The notes below the pieces were generated by a model. That model was not told the origin of the DNA and searched no databases. It worked only from the letters and a program-made list of their open reading frames with translations. A stretch of 8,472 nt of DNA from assembly GCA_002438065.1 (NCBI GenBank), contig DJSP01000007.1, forward strand, positions 1 through 8,472, written 5' to 3'. Of this stretch, positions 1 through 6,804 are shown piece after piece (the first letter of the stretch is position 1; every line of letters begins with the position of its first letter). The translations under genes were made by a program, and so were the position numbers. Origin of the DNA: Caryophanales bacterium UBA6331 (GTDB lineage: Bacteria; Bacillota_I; Bacilli_A; RF39; UBA660).

Positions 1-1
1 A

Positions 2-1078
2 CATAACTTTACGTTTAATGATAAAGATATTGTTGGTATAACTGAAGCAGTTGTTGGTATAAGTGAAGGAAATTATGTAACCATAGATGATATTGCACTT
101 GATATATCTTCTAAATTTAATACTAAAGAGATCGGAATAGTTTATCCAATATTATCTAGAAATCGTTTTTCTAATATCTTAAAAGGTATAGCTAGAAATA
201 TGGATAAAATAACAATTCAATTATCTTTTCCAGCCGACGAAGTTGGAAATGGTATCCTAGATGAAAATAAATTAGATAATAGCAACTTTAATCTAGGTAG
301 TTCATTTACTGAAAAAGAATATAATGAATACTTTGGTGAATGGATTCACCCATTTACAGGTATAAATATGGTTAAATTTTATAAGGAATTATGTGAAAAA
401 GAAAATTGTAAAACTGAATTTATTTTTTCTAATAATCCATTAGAGATTCTAAATTATACAAACAACGTAATAAATTGTGATATTCACACTAGAGAAAAAA
501 CTAAAAATATGTTAAAAAATCATAATGCAAATGTATATTCTTTAACAGATATTTTAAACAAACCAATTAACAACTCTGGATTTAACCCTGAATATGGATT
601 ATTAGGTTCAAATAAATCTACTGAAGAAAAATTAAAATTATTCCCTAAAACCGGAAATGTTTTAGTTCACAAGATTCAAGATTTATTAAAAGAAAAAACT
701 AGTAAAACAATTGAAGTAATGGTTTATGGAGATGGTGCCTTTAAAGATCCAGTTGGCAAAATCTGGGAACTTGCCGATCCAGTAGTATCCCCTGCTTTTA
801 CTAATGGACTTATTGGAACTCCAAACGAAATCAAATTAAAATATGTTGCTGATAATAAATATGCTAATCTAACGGGCAATGATCTAAAAAACGCTATTGT
901 AAATGAAATAAAAGAAAAACAAAATAACTTAGTAGGTCAAAATATTTCTTTAGGAACAACACCTAGAAGAATTACAGACTTAGTTGGTTCACTTTGCGAT
1001 TTAACCAGTGGTTCAGGAGATAAAGGAACACCTGTAGTACTAATTCAAGGTTATTTTGACAATCTATCAAATGAATAA
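2..1078 (+). CDS. CofE-like F420-0:gamma-glutamyl ligase family protein (5' truncated by window)
   Basis: The frame is open from base 2 to the TAA at 1076-1078 and gives 358 visible residues. From memory, Firmicutes homologues are roughly 390-400 residues, so about 35-40 N-terminal residues lie outside the window. The ATG at 200 is internal: it has no ribosome binding site, and conserved sequence (ITEAVVGISEGNY, PILSRNRF) precedes it. Visible family blocks are HPFTGIN (visible residues 116-122), LLGSNKST (200-207), the acidic metal/nucleotide motif GDGAFKDP (243-250), WELADPVVSPA, TTPRRITDL and GSGDKGTPV near the C-terminus. The archetype CofE adds L-glutamate to coenzyme F420-0 using GTP. 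Bacillota carrying this branch generally do not make F420, so the substrate here is unknown. A Chlamydia member of the family was reported to replace folylpolyglutamate synthase FolC, making a folate or other gamma-glutamylation role possible (inference). It is convergent with the next gene and followed by a terminator. Confidence 0.88.
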   Translation, partial: HNFTFNDKDIVGITEAVVGISEGNYVTIDDIALDISSKFNTKEIGIVYPILSRNRFSNILKGIARNMDKITIQLSFPADEVGNGILDENKLDNSNFNLGSSFTEKEYNEYFGEWIHPFTGINMVKFYKELCEKENCKTEFIFSNNPLEILNYTNNVINCDIHTREKTKNMLKNHNANVYSLTDILNKPINNSGFNPEYGLLGSNKSTEEKLKLFPKTGNVLVHKIQDLLKEKTSKTIEVMVYGDGAFKDPVGKIWELADPVVSPAFTNGLIGTPNEIKLKYVADNKYANLTGNDLKNAIVNEIKEKQNNLVGQNISLGTTPRRITDLVGSLCDLTSGSGDKGTPVVLIQGYFDNLSNE

Positions 1079-1107
1079 AACATGGAAAACTTAATTCCGT
1101 GTTTTTT
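1077..1107 (+). terminator. Rho-independent terminator of the CofE-like gene
   Basis: A 10-bp stem (1078-1087 with 1095-1104) closes a 7-nt loop and runs into T1102-T1107. On the plus strand all ten pairs form, one as a U-G wobble. On the minus strand the same position is a C-A mismatch, so the hairpin is better built for plus-strand transcripts. It lies between the two convergent stop codons (TAA at 1076-1078 and TAA at 1111-1113) and may also stop the minus-strand gene weakly. The stem begins inside the stop codon. Confidence 0.75.
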
Positions 1108-1110
1108 ATA

Positions 1111-1701
1111 TTAACTTCTAGTAATTTTAGAAGAACTTTCAACAATTATATGTGCAGCAAAAACTTTTCCATCTACATACTGAGGAACATCTATTAAATT
1201 AGGATATTTTATTGTTAAAGTATAACTATGAGTTACACTATTAGTTCCTCCTGAAATAACAGGTAAATTATTTTCACTTGTAAACAAACTAAATTTACCA
1301 TCACTTATTTCACTTAAACTTGGTATTTTTTGATTTTTTATTGTATATCCATTACCTTCTAAATCATAAAGTAATTCTCCACTATCAAACGTATTTGCAT
1401 CCACAACCATTAATATATCATAAGCTAAATCTTTATTATTTGTGTTCGTATTTACTCCAGTTATAGTAAATTTCTTAATATCACTCCAACCAGGAATAAT
1501 TTTATCTCCTACAATTGTTTCATTTGACGAGCCATTAGCAAAAGTCAAACTTACATTAGCCGAACTACCACTAGCATCAATACTGCTATTAGCGCTATTT
1601 ATAACAGCTCTAAAATAAGCAAAAGTAACACTCATAGTGATAACTATGATTAAAATAACCAAAAAAATTGATACAGTAACATCATTTTTTATCCTATTCA
1701 T
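1111..1701 (-). CDS. Membrane-anchored or secreted surface protein, TasA/camelysin-like architecture, function unknown
   Basis: This 196-residue protein has a short basic N-terminus (MNRIKND), one strong hydrophobic segment at about residues 9-27, and TFAYF at 26-30. Ser/Asn-rich sequence follows, then a beta-rich domain containing IIPGWSDIKKFTITG (68-82) and a repeated pattern of alternating hydrophobic residues to the end. The signal segment ending in an aromatic AYF, followed by a PG...KxFTI strand, resembles TasA/CalY-type exported fibre or camelysin proteins that are processed by the SipW-type signal peptidase. No sipW or other surface gene is beside it, and the family is not certain. 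There are no catalytic motifs. It is AT-rich like its neighbours. It appears to be transcribed alone, from an extended -10 promoter within the 70-nt gap upstream. The ribosome binding site is weak (AAAAGAG, somewhat distant). The start is the only in-frame ATG before an upstream TAG. Confidence 0.72.
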   Translation of the reverse strand: MNRIKNDVTVSIFLVILIIVITMSVTFAYFRAVINSANSSIDASGSSANVSLTFANGSSNETIVGDKIIPGWSDIKKFTITGVNTNTNNKDLAYDILMVVDANTFDSGELLYDLEGNGYTIKNQKIPSLSEISDGKFSLFTSENNLPVISGGTNSVTHSYTLTIKYPNLIDVPQYVDGKVFAAHIIVESSSKITRS

Positions 1702-1726
1702 GCCATTTACTCTTTTCTACTATTTA

Positions 1727-1735
1727 AGTATAACA
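1727..1735 (-). promoter_or_regulatory. Extended -10 promoter for the surface-protein gene
   Basis: On the minus strand this reads TG-T-TATACT, an extended -10 element with one mismatch to TATAAT. The -35 region 17 nt upstream is poor (TAGATT), as is usual for extended -10 promoters. The predicted transcript starts near 1720, about 20 nt before the ATG, and lies downstream of the yugP terminator, consistent with an independent transcription unit. Confidence 0.45.
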
Positions 1736-1758
1736 ATTTTTAAGTTAAAAATCTATAT

Positions 1759-1780
1759 AAAAAAGAGATAGTTAATCTCT
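1759..1780 (-). terminator. Terminator of the cysS-yugP unit
   Basis: A perfect 6-bp stem (1775-1780 with 1764-1769, AGAGAT/ATCTCT) encloses a 5-nt loop. On the minus strand it runs into six T (complement of A1759-A1764). The stop codon of yugP (1772-1774) lies in the loop, so the hairpin overlaps the last codons. The stem is short, which keeps confidence moderate. Confidence 0.55.
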
Positions 1781-2428
1781 ATCCCCAAATATTTTAATTA
1801 ATCTCAAAACCTCTAATGCCGAAGATACTACTCCAGCAACATATGTTAAAGCTGCACTAACAAGCATTGTCTTAGTTCCATCAATGTCATCTACATATCC
1901 ACATTCTCTTAAATTATTTTGAGCTCTTTTAGACGCATTAATTTCAGTCGGTAAAGTAACTAATTGAAATAATAAACCAAGTCCAACAAGGGCAATACCT
2001 AATGCAATTAAATCCATAGTTTCTAAAAGTAATCCAATAATTAAAACAATATATGCAAACTTAGTACCCAAACTAACAACTGGAAAGATAAAACTTCTTA
2101 ATCTTAAAAAGAAATATCCTTCCTTATCTTGAATCGCATGTCCACATTCATGAGCAGCAATTGCCATTGAAGCAACACTTGAACCATTATAAACTTCATT
2201 AGATAATCTAACAGTTTTTCTTCTAGGATCATAATGATCACTTAAAGTACCAGTAGTTTGAACAACATACACATCGTTAAGTCCATTATTATCAAGAATC
2301 TTTCTTGCTACATCATATCCTGTCATATCATAAGAATTCTTAATCTTTTTATATTTTCCATAAGTTACTGAAATATAAATTTGAGCAGTCATTGGAATCA
2401 ACAACATTAGTAAATACATATAATCCAT
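1772..2428 (-). CDS. yugP: YugP-family membrane zinc metallopeptidase
   Basis: This 218-residue protein matches the YugP family (Zn_peptidase_2) in length and order of parts. It has an N-terminal membrane helix (about residues 3-22), a soluble segment, and the zinc-binding HECGH at 93-97 in AIAAHECGHAIQ. Two hydrophobic helices follow (about 115-135 and 139-158). LPTEINAS (159-166), whose glutamate is the likely third zinc ligand, comes next, and a last hydrophobic stretch lies near 193-210. The HExxH site should face the membrane or cytoplasmic side. The physiological substrate of YugP is not well established. The gene starts 3 nt after the cysS stop, and its strong Shine-Dalgarno GAGGAGGT (2436-2443) is formed by the last three cysS codons, so translation is very probably coupled. 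Its stop codon sits inside the terminator loop. The gene appears intact. Confidence 0.9.
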   Translation of the reverse strand: MDYMYLLMLLIPMTAQIYISVTYGKYKKIKNSYDMTGYDVARKILDNNGLNDVYVVQTTGTLSDHYDPRRKTVRLSNEVYNGSSVASMAIAAHECGHAIQDKEGYFFLRLRSFIFPVVSLGTKFAYIVLIIGLLLETMDLIALGIALVGLGLLFQLVTLPTEINASKRAQNNLRECGYVDDIDGTKTMLVSAALTYVAGVVSSALEVLRLIKIFGDRD

Positions 2429-2431
2429 AAT

Positions 2432-3823
2432 CTATACCTCCTCGTAAGTAGTACCTTCTCTAGTATCAATTAACTTAATACCCTTACTATATAATTCATC
2501 TCTAATTGAATCAGCAAGTTCATAATCCTTACTCTTCTTTGCATTATTTCTCTTTTCAATTAATTTCATAATTAAATCATGATCTTCTCTTTTAGCTTCA
2601 TCCTTTTTTAATAAATCAAGCGCTAAAACCCTATCAAAAGATCTAATAAGTTCAATCTTAGTTGTACCATTAATAGTTTCATCTTTAAGTAAAGAATAAA
2701 TAACCGTAATCGCATTAGCCGTATTTAAATCATCAGTAATACATGCAGTAAATAAATTAGTATAATTTTCAAAATCACCATCACTAAGAATTCCATCTTC
2801 TTTTAAATTAGCAATTTTATTTTTTAACTTCTTATATTCATTCTCGGCCGCATTTAGGGCATCAAAAGAAAATATTAATTGTTTACGATAATGACTATTT
2901 AAACACATATATCTAAATGACAAAGGGTTATATCCCTTATTAATTAAACTATCAACAGTAACAACATCACCATGACTCTTACTCATCTTACCATCAATAC
3001 TCATTAAATGCTCTGTATGTACCCAGTAACTACACCATTTATGTCCTAAATATGCTTCACTTTGAGCAATCTCATTAGTATGATGAGGAAAAATATTATC
3101 AACTCCACCAGTATGAATATCTAAATATTCTCCTAAATTTTTAATTGATATACCAGAACATTCAATATGCCATCCAGGGTAACCTATTCCAAAAGGAGAA
3201 TCCCATTTAAGTTCTTGATCTTCAAATTTACTCTTAGTAAACCATAGAGCAAAGTCAGCCTGATTTCTCTTATTACCATCAAACTCTACTCCATCTCTTA
3301 CCCCAACAACCATTTCATCTTCTTTATGGTTAGTTAATTTATAATAATCATCTAATTTAGAAACATCAAAATAAACATTACCACCAGCTTGATAAGCATA
3401 ACCATCCTTAAGCAACTTCTCTATAATCTTAATATACATATCAATATTATCACTCGCATTACTTACAATTTCTGGTCTCTTACAATTTAAAGCATCAAAA
3501 TCCTTAAAAAAAGCATCAGTATAAAATTTAGCTATATCCAAAACACTCTTATGTTCCTTCTTAGCACTAGCAACCATTTTATCTTCCCCAGAATCAGAAT
3601 CACTCTTTAAATGACCAACATCTGTAATGTTCATACATCTTTCAACTTTATAACCAATATATCTTAAAGTTCTATCTAATAAATCATTACATACATAATT
3701 TCTTAAATTACCAATATGTGCATAATGATATACAGTAGGACCACATGAATAAAAAGTAACCCTATCTTTATTATGAGGTGCAAATTCCTCTATTTTTCTA
3801 GTTAAAGTATTATAAATCTTCAT
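2432..3823 (-). CDS. cysS: Cysteinyl-tRNA synthetase
   Basis: This class I synthetase charges tRNA-Cys with cysteine in the cytoplasm. From the ATG at 3823 it is 463 residues, the normal CysRS size. An in-frame ATG at 3877 would add 18 residues, but the 3823 start gives the family N-terminus MKIYNTLTRK and has a strong Shine-Dalgarno. HIGN (36-39) is the HIGH-type ATP motif and KMSKS is at 279-283. The zinc site expected for cysteine selection is complete: C27, C222, H247 and E251 (within FPHHTNEIAQSE). The GYPGWHIECSG block and the DALR-type C-terminal anticodon region are present. It lies 86 nt downstream of the ClpC-like gene and past that gene's terminator, so a promoter must sit in the AT-rich gap 3837-3882; only a weak TATAAA (3852-3857) is seen. 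There is no room for a T-box leader. yugP is co-transcribed behind it. Confidence 0.97.
   Translation of the reverse strand: MKIYNTLTRKIEEFAPHNKDRVTFYSCGPTVYHYAHIGNLRNYVCNDLLDRTLRYIGYKVERCMNITDVGHLKSDSDSGEDKMVASAKKEHKSVLDIAKFYTDAFFKDFDALNCKRPEIVSNASDNIDMYIKIIEKLLKDGYAYQAGGNVYFDVSKLDDYYKLTNHKEDEMVVGVRDGVEFDGNKRNQADFALWFTKSKFEDQELKWDSPFGIGYPGWHIECSGISIKNLGEYLDIHTGGVDNIFPHHTNEIAQSEAYLGHKWCSYWVHTEHLMSIDGKMSKSHGDVVTVDSLINKGYNPLSFRYMCLNSHYRKQLIFSFDALNAAENEYKKLKNKIANLKEDGILSDGDFENYTNLFTACITDDLNTANAITVIYSLLKDETINGTTKIELIRSFDRVLALDLLKKDEAKREDHDLIMKLIEKRNNAKKSKDYELADSIRDELYSKGIKLIDTREGTTYEEV
2436..2443 (-). promoter_or_regulatory. yugP ribosome binding site embedded in the end of cysS
   Basis: GAGGAGGT on the minus strand encodes the final Glu-Glu-Val of CysS and lies 7 nt before the yugP ATG. 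With only 3 nt between stop and start, ribosomes finishing cysS can reinitiate directly on yugP. Confidence 0.75.
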
Positions 3824-3827
3824 AATT

Positions 3828-3836
3828 ACCTCCTTA
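3828..3836 (-). promoter_or_regulatory. Ribosome binding site that fixes the cysS start
   Basis: The minus strand reads TAAGGAGGT ending 4 nt before the ATG at 3823, an almost perfect anti-16S match. The upstream in-frame ATG at 3877 has no comparable site and falls next to the preceding terminator, so 3823 is the start. Confidence 0.85.
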
Positions 3837-3882
3837 CCCATAATTTTATCATTTATAATAAAAAAATAAAACAACATAACTT

Positions 3883-3911
3883 AAAAAAGTGATTACTTTA
3901 CCATAATCACT
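3883..3911 (-). terminator. Terminator of the ClpC-like gene
   Basis: A perfect 8-bp stem (3904-3911 with 3888-3895, AGTGATTA/TAATCACT) encloses an 8-nt loop. On the minus strand it is followed by a run of six T (complement of A3883-A3888). The base of the stem overlaps the TAG stop codon (3910-3912) of the ClpC-like gene, so the gene end and transcript end coincide. Confidence 0.75.
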
Positions 3912-5595
3912 AAGCAACTAACTCATTAAATCCAATTCTACTTGTCTCTTCATTATTAAATACAAATATAATCGAATTATTTAAATATACCTTCTCATTA
4001 TTCATATTACTTATATAACCATTACTAATCATCGAATCAACTAAATTTCTAATAATTCTACCAGCCTTATCATAATTATTAAAGCAAATAATTGAATAAG
4101 GATTCTCATCTATTTTATCATATAAATAATTATTATTAATTAACTTATTAACTCCAAATTCATCATTAAACTCTAAACAATTAATATTAATTAAATTAAT
4201 TCCTAACTTATTAGCAATATAACTAATTATTTTCTCTTTATTTTTACTCTCACCATTTAAAAACATATACTTATTAAACTTATTATCTCTAATAATATTC
4301 AATATATTTTTAACAATCAATTCATTATATTTTTTCTCAAGTTCACATTTAACTTCATTAAACTTACTATTATCTATATTAATAATATTAACTCTCTCCT
4401 TAATTAAATTATCTACATCTACCATTTTAATGTTCATATCTTTAGATTTATTAACATAATTATCAAGTATTTTCTTAGAACAAACTGTATCTAACACTTC
4501 TATTGATTTATCTGGATTGTATAAATTAGGCATATATTTATCCGTATTACTAATTATATAATTAACTATATTTTTATTTATCTTTAATTTATAGTAATCT
4601 TCATAACTCTTCTTAACTTTATTTAATATAAATTCCATATCTTTTAAACTTGGTTCATTAACCATAATAGGAGTAAATCTTCTAAGTAAAGCCTGATCTT
4701 TCTTAATATATTCATTGTATTCACTTATAGTAGTAGCTCCAATAATTTTTATATCCCCATTACATAAATAAGGTTTTAATATATTACCAGCATCTATTGC
4801 TCCTTCACTAGAACCAGTTTTCATAATTGTATGAATTTCATCTATAAATAAAATTATATTTTTATTTTTAATACACTCTTTAATTAAGTCATTAACCCTT
4901 GCTTCAAATTCTCCTCGATATTTAGTTCCTGATATTAAAGTACTTACCTGAACTGAAACTATTTTTTTGTTTTTAAGTTCTGCCGGAACATCTCCATTGT
5001 TTATTCTTCTAGCAAGTTCTTTAACTAAAGCCGTCTTTCCAACACCCGCATGTCCTATTAACAAAGGATTATTTTTATTTTTTCTTAAGAGTATCTCCAT
5101 AATATTTGTTATTTCTTTATCTCTTAAATATATTTTATCAATTACCTCATCATTTAGAACTTTACCAAATTCATTTAAAACACCTTGATTATTAAGTTCT
5201 AAAGAAAGAGCATCTAAATCAATTCCCATATTATTAACTATACTATAACCTATTCCATCTTTATAAGATAACAAACTAGATAACAAATAATATTCATCTA
5301 ATTCTTTATTATCTTTATCTGAATTTTCTCTTGCTTTATTAATTACTAATTTTAATAAAGGAGTATATAAAATATATTTAGACTCTTTAGTAGCACTTCC
5401 TATAATTTTAAGTAAATTCTTTTTATAATTATAATAATTTAAATTATATTTATAACATATTTTACTAATATTTTTATTCTTTAATAAAGATAATAATAAA
5501 TGTTCAGTTCCAACATAAGGATGATGACAACTAAGCATTTCTTTTTCTGCAACTTTAAGTATTTTATTTGTTTCACTATTATAACAATTTTTCAT
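3910..5595 (-). CDS. ClpC-like AAA+ protein with intact D1, no M-domain and a degenerate, truncated D2
   Basis: This 561-residue protein follows the ClpC/ClpA plan. Residues about 1-140 hold two Clp N-domain repeats (HPYVGTEHLLLSLL at 25-38; YTPLLKLVINKA at 77-88). D1 is apparently intact: Walker A GHAGVGKT (181-188), pore loop GTKYRGEFE (223-231), Walker B IILFIDEIH (247-255), sensor-1 GATT (286-289), arginine finger RRF (305-307) and PDKSIEVLD (361-369). The coiled-coil M-domain of ClpC is missing. A D2 remains recognisable but broken: FLGPTGVGKTE of ClpC aligns with FLNGESKNKEK (445-455), keeping only the lysine. PYSVVLLDEIEKA aligns with PYSIICFNNYDKA (499-511), with the Walker B DE replaced by NN. 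The D2 GYVG pore loop is deleted, and the C-terminal small domain is absent. Typical ClpC is about 810 residues. Likely role: an unfoldase or regulator powered by D1 alone (inference). It forms a single-gene unit between two terminators, and its Shine-Dalgarno is GGGAGAT. Confidence 0.85.
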   Translation of the reverse strand: MKNCYNSETNKILKVAEKEMLSCHHPYVGTEHLLLSLLKNKNISKICYKYNLNYYNYKKNLLKIIGSATKESKYILYTPLLKLVINKARENSDKDNKELDEYYLLSSLLSYKDGIGYSIVNNMGIDLDALSLELNNQGVLNEFGKVLNDEVIDKIYLRDKEITNIMEILLRKNKNNPLLIGHAGVGKTALVKELARRINNGDVPAELKNKKIVSVQVSTLISGTKYRGEFEARVNDLIKECIKNKNIILFIDEIHTIMKTGSSEGAIDAGNILKPYLCNGDIKIIGATTISEYNEYIKKDQALLRRFTPIMVNEPSLKDMEFILNKVKKSYEDYYKLKINKNIVNYIISNTDKYMPNLYNPDKSIEVLDTVCSKKILDNYVNKSKDMNIKMVDVDNLIKERVNIINIDNSKFNEVKCELEKKYNELIVKNILNIIRDNKFNKYMFLNGESKNKEKIISYIANKLGINLININCLEFNDEFGVNKLINNNYLYDKIDENPYSIICFNNYDKAGRIIRNLVDSMISNGYISNMNNEKVYLNNSIIFVFNNEETSRIGFNELVA

Positions 5596-5605
5596 GATTT
5601 ATCTC

Positions 5606-5630
5606 CCATAATATTCTATGAATATAATGG
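5606..5630 (-). promoter_or_regulatory. Inverted repeat overlapping the candidate promoter and ribosome site of the ClpC-like gene
   Basis: Two 11-nt arms (5606-5616 and 5620-5630) are complementary at 10 of 11 positions around a 3-nt centre. The repeat lies directly in front of the ClpC-like gene. It overlaps a candidate -10 (TATATT on the minus strand, 5621-5626) and takes in the first G residues of the Shine-Dalgarno. It could be a repressor operator or an mRNA hairpin masking the ribosome site. It does not resemble the CtsR heptad direct repeat that normally controls clpC. The -35 is unclear, so the promoter itself is tentative. Confidence 0.5.
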
Positions 5631-5640
5631 TTTAAGTATT

Positions 5641-5670
5641 AAAAAAATATTCAGGTTTCCCTAAATATTT
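5641..5670 (-). terminator. Strong terminator of the S51-S51-trpS operon
   Basis: An 11-bp stem (5660-5670 with 5645-5655) is fully paired, with one U-G wobble, and capped by a GAAA tetraloop. It runs into seven T on the minus strand (5641-5647). It begins 9 nt past the trpS stop codon (5680-5682). This is the best-formed terminator in the window and separates trpS from the ClpC-like gene. Confidence 0.85.
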
Positions 5671-5679
5671 TAATATATT

Positions 5680-6804
5680 TTATTTATTTTCTTCATGAAA
5701 TAATTTATACTTTTGAACTTGACTATTAACTAGTTCTAAATCATCTCTATAATTTAATCCCATAGCAGTTTTTACTCTTTTTAATGTTTCAGAAGCTTTC
5801 TTTCTTGCTTTATCACTTCCATTAAACAATATTTGATAAACTTCAGGTATATTTTTTTCTAATTCATGTCTTTTGGTTCTAATTGGTTCCAAGATATCCT
5901 CAAGAACATAAATAAGAAATTTTTTTACCTTTATATCTCCTAATCCACCGCATTCATAATGGGCTTTTAATTCATCCAAATTTTTATATTCAATCTCATC
6001 AGTTTCTGAATTTTTAAAATATTCTTTAAAATGTTTCTCCTTAGAAAATGCCTCCAAATAAATAAACACAGTGTTACCTTCCGTTTTACCAGGATCTTCA
6101 ACTCTAATATGATTTGGATCAGTAAACATTCCCATTACTTTTTTTCTTACTTCATCGGGAGTATCTGCTAAGTATATACAATTTCCTAATGATTTACTCA
6201 TTTTAGCTTGTCCATCTATCCCCGGTAATCTATGACAAATATCACTTTTTGGCAACATCGCATTTGGCTCAACCAAAACATCACCATACAATCTATTAAA
6301 AGTTCTTACTATTTCTCTTGTTTGTTCAATCATTGGTAACTGATCATCACCTACTGGTATAATATTAGCATTAAACGCTGTTATGTCAGCAGCCTGACTT
6401 ATTGGATATGTCATAAAACCAACTGGTATACTATTTTCAAAATTTCTATAAATTATTTCCTGCTTAATAGTTGGATTTCTTTGAAGTCGGGATAAAGTAA
6501 CTAAATTCATATAATAGAATGTTAAATCACTCAATTCAGGTACTTCTGACTGTAAAAATATTGTACATTTATTAGGATCAATTCCACACGATAAATAATC
6601 AAGTGCTACTTCTATCACATTATCTTTAACTTTTTGAATATTACCATAATTATCAGTAGTTGCTTGTGCATCAGCTATTTCTATATACATCTCATCATAA
6701 TTACCAAAATTTTGTAATTCTAATCTTTGTAATAACGAACCTACTAAATGTCCTAAATGTAATCTCCCAGTTGGTCTATCACCAGTTAAAATAACATTTT
6801 TCAT
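5680..6804 (-). CDS. trpS: Tryptophanyl-tRNA synthetase
   Basis: This class I synthetase joins tryptophan to tRNA-Trp. At 374 residues it is longer than the common ~330-340, with extra sequence near residues 255-280 and a short C-terminal tail. The N-terminus ILTGDRPTGRLHLGHLVGSL resembles the streptococcal-type TrpRS branch, with HLGH at 16-19. Other blocks are YYMNLVTLSRLQRNPT (97-112), YPISQAADITAF (133-144), VGDDQ (151-155), IEQTREIVR (159-167), KMSKS at 201-205, and FTDPNHIRVEDPGKTEGN. The start codon overlaps the TGA of the preceding peptidase gene in an ATGA arrangement. Its Shine-Dalgarno TTAGGAGGAT (6812-6820) lies within that gene, so translation should be coupled. There is no leader and no T-box. 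It is the last gene of the operon, ending at a strong terminator. No damage is seen. Confidence 0.96.
   Translation of the reverse strand: MKNVILTGDRPTGRLHLGHLVGSLLQRLELQNFGNYDEMYIEIADAQATTDNYGNIQKVKDNVIEVALDYLSCGIDPNKCTIFLQSEVPELSDLTFYYMNLVTLSRLQRNPTIKQEIIYRNFENSIPVGFMTYPISQAADITAFNANIIPVGDDQLPMIEQTREIVRTFNRLYGDVLVEPNAMLPKSDICHRLPGIDGQAKMSKSLGNCIYLADTPDEVRKKVMGMFTDPNHIRVEDPGKTEGNTVFIYLEAFSKEKHFKEYFKNSETDEIEYKNLDELKAHYECGGLGDIKVKKFLIYVLEDILEPIRTKRHELEKNIPEVYQILFNGSDKARKKASETLKRVKTAMGLNYRDDLELVNSQVQKYKLFHEENK

Noticed and set aside
200..1078. CofE-like gene starting at the ATG at 200
   Set aside because: The frame is open to the window edge and the upstream 66 residues match the family, so 200 is an internal methionine.
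3824..3877. Longer N-terminus for CysS starting at the ATG at 3877
   Set aside because: The extra 18 residues are not part of the family, the strong Shine-Dalgarno belongs to the 3823 ATG, and the longer start abuts the previous terminator.
4967..5188. Plus-strand ORF of 73 codons
   Set aside because: It lies wholly opposite the conserved Walker A region of the ClpC-like gene and has no recognisable protein features; it is a shadow frame.
5596..5680. CtsR operator before the ClpC-like gene
   Set aside because: No heptad direct repeat of the GGTCAAA type is present; only an inverted repeat is seen.
6801..6803. TGA read as tryptophan (mycoplasma code)
   Set aside because: Conserved tryptophans in CysS are TGG, no gene has an in-frame TGA, and reading through this TGA would add only a few codons without family match.
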